Both the position numbers and the translations under genes were made by a program. Shown here one piece after another: positions 26,821 to 37,044 of a DNA stretch of 64,000 nt. This DNA comes from Embiotoca jacksoni. Its lineage: Eukaryota; Chordata; Actinopteri; Embiotocidae. Under the pieces are notes generated by a model that saw only the letters and a list, made by a program, of their open reading frames with translations, was not told the DNA's origin and made no database searches. The stretch covers positions 17,409,001 through 17,473,000 of the forward strand of contig JAKOON010000008.1 of NCBI GenBank assembly GCA_022577435.1, read 5' to 3'. Position 1 is the stretch's first letter; every line of letters begins with the position of its first letter.

Positions 26821-29800
26821 TGTGTGTGTCTGAAAAACTGAGAAGGTGATGATAATATCAACCACATAATGCATGCCAATGAGAAGACAGGAAGGAGAGT
26901 TTTGGTGTTTTTATTGGTGGATGGTGCAGACCCTGTAAAGACTTTTAACTGCACAATCTGGCTATAAAGGCTCTGTTAAGTGTAGTGAAGCGCAGTAGCG
27001 AGAGCTAACCAAGCCCCTAGTCAAGCCTGGAATCACAGGAACACCAACACACCTAGTCAAAACAAGCCCAAACATCCTTGTGCTGCCTTCCTTAAGAAGA
27101 CCCTAAATGGATAAAGCCGATTTCCTGTTGCCCAACCTCTACCTAAACCTGACCTTCACACTAACATGACAGTTCAAACCCTAAAATACAACTTTAATGA
27201 AGTGGTGACAAAGCAAAATACCACATTCAGAGACTGGTCTGCCTCCTCCAACCTTTGGCCCCGGCCTCTGCTCTCTCTTCTTTCACCTTTCACCTCTATT
27301 ACTGAGGAATTCCTCCCATGAGCCTTAAAATCAGGCAGAAGGAACTTTAGGCCCCCTTTAGGTTTGTTTTAGAATAGCTAATGTTTACATGCTGATGAGA
27401 AACTACTCTTTGTTAGGTTTAATAGTGGTTTAAAGATACCCGGAGACCAACGCATACTTATTAACTGAGTCATAGCAACGAACACATCTATTGACAGACA
27501 CACAAATACTCAGACAGTGAAACAAAAGCTGATCTTTGTGTTGTGAAGAGGTAACGGCAAGATGTTTGGTTTATATTTGTTTGTTGAGCACATCAAATAT
27601 TAGATATTGACACATAGTTTTTCATAGTGATTCCGGTCCTTCCGAGCACAAAGTTTTCCAAAGATAACACTGCTTTGTATGACAAAACCAGAAAAAGACA
27701 TAATGTCGATGGGCATGATGTGAATGATCAGCTACGCTGTACACAGCTAATGAGAGCAGCTGCTAGAAAAGTTGGCACAGTGGCAAAAAGGAGTGAGGTC
27801 AAAGATTGTGTATGTGTGCACACATTGTGAATGTGTGTATCATGTGCCTACATTTTCCTCTTGCATTAATAGGACTTAGGCACAGATCTGTTTGTTTCTT
27901 ACATGATGTAACATGATCCCATTTGTTATTATATCTCCCGAAGAAAGACATCGATAGGATTAACGACATGTCACAACTGAAGTGCGCCAGGAAGAATATG
28001 TGTAATGCTTGTTTGAGAAGTTCAATATTTCAATCATGCAGCTGTTTCCACACTCATCAGTATCCCTTCCCCTGTTCAGGCATTTTATTTGCCCACTGTT
28101 TATTTGGGCAGATATTTTTAGAGCGTAAGGGTCCCTGTTCTGCTCCACACAGTAGCTCATCCTTCAGCTAAAGGAAGAAGATGGTTGTAGTTGCCCATGC
28201 ATGTCTGTGCTCTGTGCATGGCTGTAGTCTTGTCAGCATGGCTTAAGATTTAAGCTCACATACAACCATTGTGCTCTGGATTTTTTTTTTGCATTAGCTG
28301 TTCATGCCTTAAATAGGAAATAGAGGGAATGCAATTAATGTAATTCTGCAAAAGAAGTTAGGATGCATGTCCTTTTTTGCTTCCAAACCAGCAACATTAT
28401 CAATACTGTCATAAATTATAAATAGTAATGAATGTTTTTAATGAATATTTGATTAGCAATTAACTGACTAAAGCAACTAAATTACTAATTGGCTTGGAAA
28501 TCTCACTGAAGCCCAATTTTACACTGCATTTCTGCTCCCCAGCATATAAAAACACAGTAAACTAAGACAATAAGGCATCGCATGAGCAGTGCAAGATCCC
28601 TTGGTGATTTTCCATTGCTTCAAGGTCAATGACGTGTCATCTTGAGAAATAATACAGATTCACCCTGCCCCTTACCCACAGGAGAGTTGGACAAATTTAA
28701 GCATTTGTCAATGTTAAATCTAGAGTTGTCATTAGGGGTTTCCAGTATTTCTGTTTATTTAGCTTCTTGACAGCAAAACAACCCACAGAGGACAAATAGT
28801 ATCTTTATAGGCATGGAGAGCGCAAAGGGGATAGACAATAACATCAGAAACTGTTTACCCTTGCCTTTGCTCGTATATAACCACACAAAGTGTAGGAAAT
28901 GAACCTGCTATGAATTCTGAAAAAAGATTGCTATTCTAAAATAAGCAATAAAATCTCTTCATTGTCACCAATCTGAATCTGCTCAAACAGAGCATGCATA
29001 ATCAGGCAAGGAGATTGGTGAATTTAGTCTGCAGGTGGACGGTAATAACCAGTTTCTAGTGTAATTACACAGCAGAGGTCAGAGCTCTCTTCCCTTTAGT
29101 CCGCCAGTACAGAAAAAAGCCCTTTTTTCCTCAGTCCTTCTGACACAGTGGCAGACAGATGGAAGGGCGCTGACCGCACAGCAGGAGGGAACACTCTGGT
29201 TTAACATCAGCCCACATACCTGCCCAAAGGAAGGAACAGGGCAGTCAAAGGCCGTGTCCATATGCACTAATATGATGTAATGTTTTCAAGACCAGAATAT
29301 CAATTATAGGAATGATATCAGCAAGAGAAATACAGCAGAGACTGTGCTTATTTATGGCAGAAAATTTTAAAATCCTGACTTTTCCTTAAAAAAAATTATA
29401 ATTCCTGAAGTTAGTAATGCCTGCATGTCAAACATGCGTAAATTGTAATTTTGCAAGGATGAAAAGAAAAAAGAAAAAGAAAACAGGCTTCATGTTTAAA
29501 ATGTCAAAACTATATTTGGCAAATCAATGTGACAAGAGAGATGACTTGCTTCGTGGCGAGCGAGCACAGAGGAGTGAGGGCAGGAGGGGGGACAGATCAG
29601 GGGCGGGGTTTGGCTCGCAGACAAAGGGAGCTACAAGGAGATGTAGGGATGGAGATCCAGCCTTCACCCAGGCAGGAGGCCATGAAAGGGGTGGGGACAG
29701 GAAGGTTGGAGTGTGATGGAGAGCATCTAAACACACGCGCATGCACACGTACAAATGCTCTCCTAACTAACGTGAGCTCCACATAAATCACTCTTACAAA

Positions 29801-32800
29801 CCTCTGTCTGAATCTGAGTAGCTCCTCGCGGGAAGCCATCTACTTTTAAAACTTTGCTTTTTCTGGCACAGCTACACATGTAGTTTCTATCGGACTCCCA
29901 CTTCTTTACATTTACATCCCTGGGAGGAATTCACACAAATGAGAGGCATGGGTATAAACTGAGACACTTTTACAGGCATCATCTGTCTTCTCCTATTTCA
30001 TCCATTACGGCGCCCTGGGTTCCTCTTTTTCATTAAAGTCTCAGTCAGAGGCCTGTCATTATAACTGCAGCACAATTCACCATGACGATTTCTGAATGAA
30101 GGAGGAATTATGCATACTGAAGCAGTCTATAAAATAAATAACACATATACTGAAGTCATTACGCAGTTATTATTTTTTGTGTTTTCACTCTGGCCATGTT
30201 TGCAGTGACTTTGCCTTTTTTCAGCACACTTTGTTATTGTGTTTGCAAATCTTTTCGATGGTCCCTGAGGTCAACTGCAGGCTCCATATATGAATGGGAG
30301 AGGGGAAAAAAAATATCTCCCAACAAAGCTTCAACTCTTCCCAATTACTTCCAGACAAATGGACAAAAGCAAGTCATTTCAATTGATCCTAAAAGCTATT
30401 TTGTAACAGGGGTCCTTTGTAGTGTGTTGCCTGGTGACGCGGGTGTGCTGTGGGGGAGGGGCAGGAGCCCTGGTCAGGTCAACTGTACCAGGCTTGTCAT
30501 TCATCCAAATGATGAAAAGCTTCCTGAACCTAAGCTAATGAGGAGGTCCTAGAGAAAGTGAGGAAGGAGAGGGAGAGAAACCAACCATCAAAGAGATAAC
30601 ATTTGAGAGGAAAAAAGTGTTTCCAAGACCGACTGCCGATTTAGAGGGGCAACAGGGAGTCCGTCCAACAGCAGCCCCCGACAGTGAGCTCACACAAATG
30701 GTTGTCAAGCAAATAAAAAGTGAAATTTATGGAGGGTGGTAGTGTGGAGGGAAGGATGGAGGCTTTATCCACTGGGAGGCCTATAAAGAGGCTTCAGTAA
30801 TCACACCACCCATTGCATCACAGTGGTACAAGTCAGAGCTCTGTTGTAAGAGGAACTATTACACAGCAAATTACCTCAAAAACACAAAGAGAGCATCAAT
30901 ATTAACAAACACTAGGAACAGAAAAAGAAACAAACACTAGTCACTGACCTTTGTAAAAAGCATTCACTCGTTTTGTATCATTTCTTTTCTTAATCAAAAT
31001 GAAAACACTCAATAATTCATGCCCAGTTCAGCACTGTTGCGGTTTAGGATGAAATAGACCAGTGACAGCTCAAACCCCTTTAGTTTAGAGTTTACCTCAA
31101 ATATTAAGCTCCTTTAATACTTTATTAAAGACCTAAAACATAATAGTGCAACAAATTAAGGATTGATTAACAGGGGAGCACTTCTGGACTGAACAAGTGC
31201 CTGCAGCAACATGCAGTCTGAGGAGTGCCAGAGGTTGGGCTCAGAGGGATGATTACAATTTGACTGAATTTACACTGCAAAAAAAGTATATACTTTCCAA
31301 GACAGCCTATCAGACCAAACGCAGATGGAGAGCCATTATGCCTACTTACAGTATTTTGTGACACAACGGAAAATACAAGATCGCCTTGTCAGACTAGAAG
31401 CCAATTACCACAGCTAAATGTGCAGTGAAAACCCTATTAATCTGATTTATACATCGAAAACAATGAAAACGTAAACACTATCAGTACCAAACAGAAAGTT
31501 CTTCCAAAATACAGAAGGAATTATATAACAGAGCCTTTATTCATTCAACGCCTTGCCAAAAGACTGCTCGACCACAACCCAAAAGGTCAGAGGTCACCGG
31601 TCAGAATGTGACTTTCAGTAATCCCCTCGTTACTTCCTAATCAATACAAGTCGAGGGGAAAGATGGAAAAGGTCTGAAGGGGGAGCAAAGCTCAGCCAAA
31701 ACTGGATGATTCAACCATGAATGATTTTGAACTTGAGAGCCACCAGCTCCAACGTGTGCTCCAGGGCAGGTCTCCTCACTGTTCATTCATTAAATCTTTA
31801 TTCATTCAATGAATTTTTCAGACACAGAGTGAGTGAGAGGATTGTACTACTCTTCATGCTGAAACAGCACTGAGCCCATGAACTAAAAAAAGATGAATGT
31901 GCTGAATAATACATTAAACAATGTATTTGTCAGGCACAACTTGACACTAAATTGCTACCCCTTTAAAATAATATGTTATTATGAACAATTTGCAAGCATT
32001 ACACTAAATTTGAATTAGTGGCAGAGCAGATCAGTGGGGCAGAGTGTTGTAGGGTTTGAGAGAGAGTGAAGTGGAGAGACCAGAGAGCTGGATCACTCAA
32101 CTGCACCACAACTCTGGACTTTACGAATTATCACTTTTAACAATATATTCAACTTATTGCTCTTCAAATTCAGAGACTAACACTCTCAATTCCTACAAGC
32201 ACTATTCTCACTGAAATATGAAGCTGCTTCCTTACAGTATTGGTGAAACACATTAAAAAGTGATAGTAAAGGGTTCAGTAGTGAATTCAGGTTAAATTAT
32301 TAATTTACCAAAAAATGTATAACCTTCTGAGTGTATACTAACTTACAATTTGCACCTCAAAGCACATGTTGATCGATTTGGCATATAAACGGCTTCTTTG
32401 ATTCTGAATTTTTCATCGCAGATTTTTATAAAATACAGATCCAAACCATGCTACCAAATAAAGAATTACTTTATAATATACTGTACATTGCTAAAGTACA
32501 AACCACCAGTATCATTCTATTGTTTTCTCTGCAACCTGTGATTATATATGTGTTGCTAAATCTGTTCACACTCATTTTCCTCATGCTTTCTAACCACTAT
32601 GTCAAATGTAATTCTGTGAAATGCTAAAAAAGTAGGGGCACCATACTGTTGACTTTTCACTAATGCAGAATCCTTAAATGTGCAACAATAGAAGATTCAA
32701 TCTGACCTTTGAAAAGAAAGACCGTTTGGGGAGGCCTTGAAAGGTTGCATGTGCTTGACAGAGGCAGCCACTGAGCTGATGTGACTTTTCCCTTCGGCCA

Positions 32801-35800
32801 GTGAGACGTCCATGCTAACCTCCCTATCCCACTGAGTGGAAAAGCTGTATTGGCCACAACAGCACAGCAGTATCCTGTCTACACATAGCCCGGGAATCAA
32901 CAGGCTTCTGTGAGCCTTTGTCCATCGCTGTGTTACAGAACACACATAACACAGCCTTCACAAAGTCTTAACTCAGCACAGTGTGGAATAGTACAGTATG
33001 ACTAAAGCTGCTGCAGGAGTGTGCATCCTTGATGCCTTTGATTTAAAGTCAATTGACACATACATGGTGTGAGACAAAAAACAACACTTGGATGGGAAGT
33101 CAGATTGTCCCACTATGATATGACAAAAATCCCCCAAAAATATGTTGTAAAACATGCCATCAATGCTGGGAACTTAATATTGAAAAAGAACGACTTCAAA
33201 TAAAGGATCTGGTCGTCAAGTCAGAGAAAATGTATCTTGATGCCCCTACCAGTGAGTAGGTGTCTGAGCTTACTGCACTTTTACAAAGCAGCTGGGAGTC
33301 TGTCAGCATGAGCTGAGCTTCCATTTCTAAGCAGCACTGTAGATGAGCATCCAAACGTTCATTACATTCAAATGCTTCAACAGCTGGGGATATAGTAAGC
33401 ACATTTACATGCACAGCAGTGCTCTGACGACTGAGACTGGACTAAAATGTGATTACTTGAGGTGATATTTAAATAATAATGTTTGCATTTGTAAAGAACC
33501 TAGATCACAACTTATTCAAACTTACATGTCTGTGGTTGTGATTCAGTCGTAACTGTGTTATTTAATCATGATTTATTTGGATTCTGCCAATGCAACCAGG
33601 CCCAGACAAACTATTATGTTAGTACCTCAGGGCAAAAACATTGAGAGTGCTAAATCTTAAGATAACACATGCTAACAACAAACATAAAAATCATAACCAG
33701 AACCAAAGACTTCTAGACTGATGTGTAGCATGTTACTGGCATGTGGTGACTAACATGCAAAAGTTAGGAAAAAAAGCTTTTCATTTTTAAAAACCTTTTA
33801 TATCATCCTGAAAAACAATTACAGCCCTAAAAATCAGGTCCATAGATAAAAAGTGAGACTTACTAGCTGCCTGGATGCGGGCCTTACGGCTCACCACCAG
33901 CCCAAAAGAATTCTGGGCCATGCACTCATAGTCGCCCTCGTCAGAAGAGCCGTCAGATTTGGTCTTCTGGAAGTGAGCGATCAGGAGTGAGCCATTGATG
34001 AAGGTGGTGTGATGCTGGCCCTGAGTTAAGAGGAGGCCGTTATGCCTCCACTGTGTCGTAATTGGGGGGATGCCATCCACCTGGCAGTGGAGCATGAGGG
34101 GCTGCTCCTGTACAGCGATGATGTCACTGGGCTCCAGGGTGAAGGAGAGCTCTGCTTCGCACATCACACCTGCAGACACACAAACGTACACACAAATGAC
34201 AACCATGCAGTTGAAGGGATAGTTCACCTTGTAAAGAGTAGTAGGACAAAAAAACTTTACTTTTCCTCATGTTAGACTTTGCTCAGTTGTCATGGTCAAA
34301 CTCTATGATAGAAAAAGCTAATGAGTTGGCGCCCCCATTGCTCAGGGGTTAATATGCTGACCAGGAACCACAACATCCCCACATTTTGAGTGCAGCTGGG
34401 GACTTCTGTCACCCATCTCTCTACTTCTTGTTTCCTGTCATCTCTCTCCTGTGGCATGAATATCCCTAAATAGATGTAGAATAATAACAATACACAGTAT
34501 AAATCCATCTCCAACTACAGTTGCGTCCCTCAGTATGTGCTCCCATTTGCCTGAGACGCCTCACAGTATTTAGTATTGCATTTCTCTTAAATACCAAAAT
34601 ATGATCCATTTTTAATAATTAAGTTTATGTAGAGGAGAGTGCAAACAGACACCACCACACTGATTGTCTCTTAAAGCACAGAGGCAGCCATAAGCCCATT
34701 CCATGTAAAAATGTTTCGATCCGCTGCTATATAATACTGTACCCTCCTCGTCACATTTCATTCAGCATGCATTATCAACTTTAGTTTAAAGTTTAGGCTG
34801 CAGGATTACTATCAGATTTTTGTCACAGGATCTAAGGTTGAGTGCAGGTACATATGAGCAGAAAAGCTCACAGATGTATGCAGGAGCCAGCCCATGAATG
34901 CTTTAATAGTGATGGGTAAAATCTTCAAAATCAGTCCTAGAATCAAATGGAAGCAAATATAAAGAGGCAAAAAAAAAAATCAGAAATATGGTGCAGCATT
35001 CGGTTTAAGTTGAAGAGGTGAGTAGGTTTTGAGACTCAGGAAGGTTAACACAAACTTAAAGTGGTTCATTTTGTAAAATATTATTTATATTGCCTCGCAG
35101 AGTATGTCGGGCCTGAATAATACATTTTCGCTGACACTTATTTTTTCTTATCAATGTATTTTATTGTCATTTATCCTGATATTTTTTGACATATTGCTAA
35201 AGTTCTATTTACTCATCCACTGATTCATTTCAGTATCTGCTGACTCATAAATGACTACAACTTTTGCTGCCAAAATATAATTTCTATATCAACAATGGAA
35301 ACAAACAGGGAGAATACTCCTTCTGTCCTGATAACTGCACACCAGGCGTTCTACCTCATGAATAAAAAGCCTTGACTGAGCTACCTCCAGGCTACAATCA
35401 CAAGGGAATTCATAGTCTATAGATTAAATGTACCCAGAACATGTGTACTCTTGTTGGCATGGCATTGTATGGGCTTTACCAGTAAACCGGTGGCTGCAAC
35501 TTTTTTCACAATGAACGCCATGCTCTCTTTTTCATCCATCAACACAAAATGATACATAAAGTGAACTAAACAAGTCATGTTTGTTTGTAGTAATGCTTTC
35601 CACTCTAGAATAGTGTGAGGAAATCTGACTTTCAGTAATTGTGGTTTCTGAGGGCAACGAGGGGCGAGTGGGAGAACAATAAATAAAGGATGTAAACAGC
35701 CTGACCTGACTTGGTACTATAAAAGAGGAGCTTAGCGGGCTCTCTTGGTATCATGTTTCAGATGCTGATGGACTAAGCACTACCAGTCTCTGCCCCAGGG

Positions 35801-36989
35801 CCTGGAATCTGCAGGGAGGGGGCTAGGGGAGGGCAGTGGAGGTGGGGGGGGGGGAGGGGGGGGGGGCATACACAGGGGTCAAAACAGAGCACCCCTAGCT
35901 TCATCCCTCAAATTCCAGAAGAGAATACTTCCCCTTAGGTGTAGACTTCACAGACACACTCCTGCAATGAAGATCACAAATGGAGTATAATGCAAAGAAA
36001 CATTTCCTCTTCCTGTCTTCTTGCTCTGTATCTTTTCCTTGCGTGGCCCCCTCCCCTTTTTACACTCAATGAGCATGGTAAGTAAAATGGCCATGAGACC
36101 AGAGAGACATCAGTGCTACCACTTGTGAAAAACAAGGGGGTGGTGTTGGAGAAATAGTTAACCCTTAGCTGGCAGACGGTGATCCCGTTGCTGCCTGAGC
36201 TGCTGCTGCTCTCCAAAATGATGCTGGCCACACAGCTCCATCCTCTTTGATCCAACACAAATCCAATTTTCACACAGGAAGCAGACAGCAGTTTGTTTGG
36301 TTTTTAAAAGACACACATACAGACAGTTCCACTTCATGTTTTGATCCAAACAAGAGAATTATATACTGAACAAAATGCAACAAAAATTAGAACATTAAAC
36401 TTATATTGGATGTCTTTCATGTTCAGCTTTCAAAGCTGACAAATGACATTAGTCAATATTAACAAGCCTTGCAGCAACCAGGATTAGTTCAGTGTTGTAT
36501 GTGTTAGGGTGTCATTGATTAGGACTAGATTAAACAACTTTAATGATTTTGCGTTTAAGTAATCAGAGTTTCTCCCATTAGCTAGAACAATGTGAAGTTC
36601 TTGGGCTCTGGCTAATGAATAAAGCATGGTGCTAGAGAGACTGGTTCATGTAATCCTGAGCTCTGGGTGGGTATGAGGTTACAAAAACCACTGTGAGAAA
36701 GGTCAGAGGAAATAATCTGGAACACAACAACAGATTCTAAGACAAATCAATCCAATAAGAAAAAGATGATAAGAGGTCAACAGAAGAAGGGGATAGCTGG
36801 ATTTTGTACTTTGTGTGGTTCAGGTTAAGGCTGTCTGTGAATGCTGAACATCCAGGGGTGTGTAGAAGGAGAGGGGAGCACAGCTGTAGGAACTGTCGGC
36901 AAGAGGACATGCCTATCCACAGAAACACATGTTCACAGACAAGAATCTCTACAAGCGTGGATTTTCATGGTTAGATAAGGATGGACACA

Positions 36990-37044
<55 letters not shown>

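Larger units (their letters stand above)
10168..33863. other. Intron 2 of igdcc3 (about 23.7 kb)
   Basis: Large intron separating the Ig1 exon from the Ig2 exons. It contains a T-run, two long dinucleotide repeats, a C24 run, a 14-base tandem duplication and the Ig1 exon relic. No other coding exon, LINE/LTR reading frame or RNA gene is recognised. Long early introns of developmental genes often hold enhancers, and stretches such as 8480-9000 (intron 5) and 26000-26600 are not obviously repetitive, but conservation cannot be judged from one sequence. Confidence 0.75.

Noticed and set aside
26574..26954. 126-residue open frame over a TG repeat
   Set aside because: The Thr-His run comes from the microsatellite; the flanks show no protein family.
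34326..34410. Possible functional tRNA gene
   Set aside because: Only degenerate A- and B-box-like words are seen and no cloverleaf can be drawn; it fits a SINE head.
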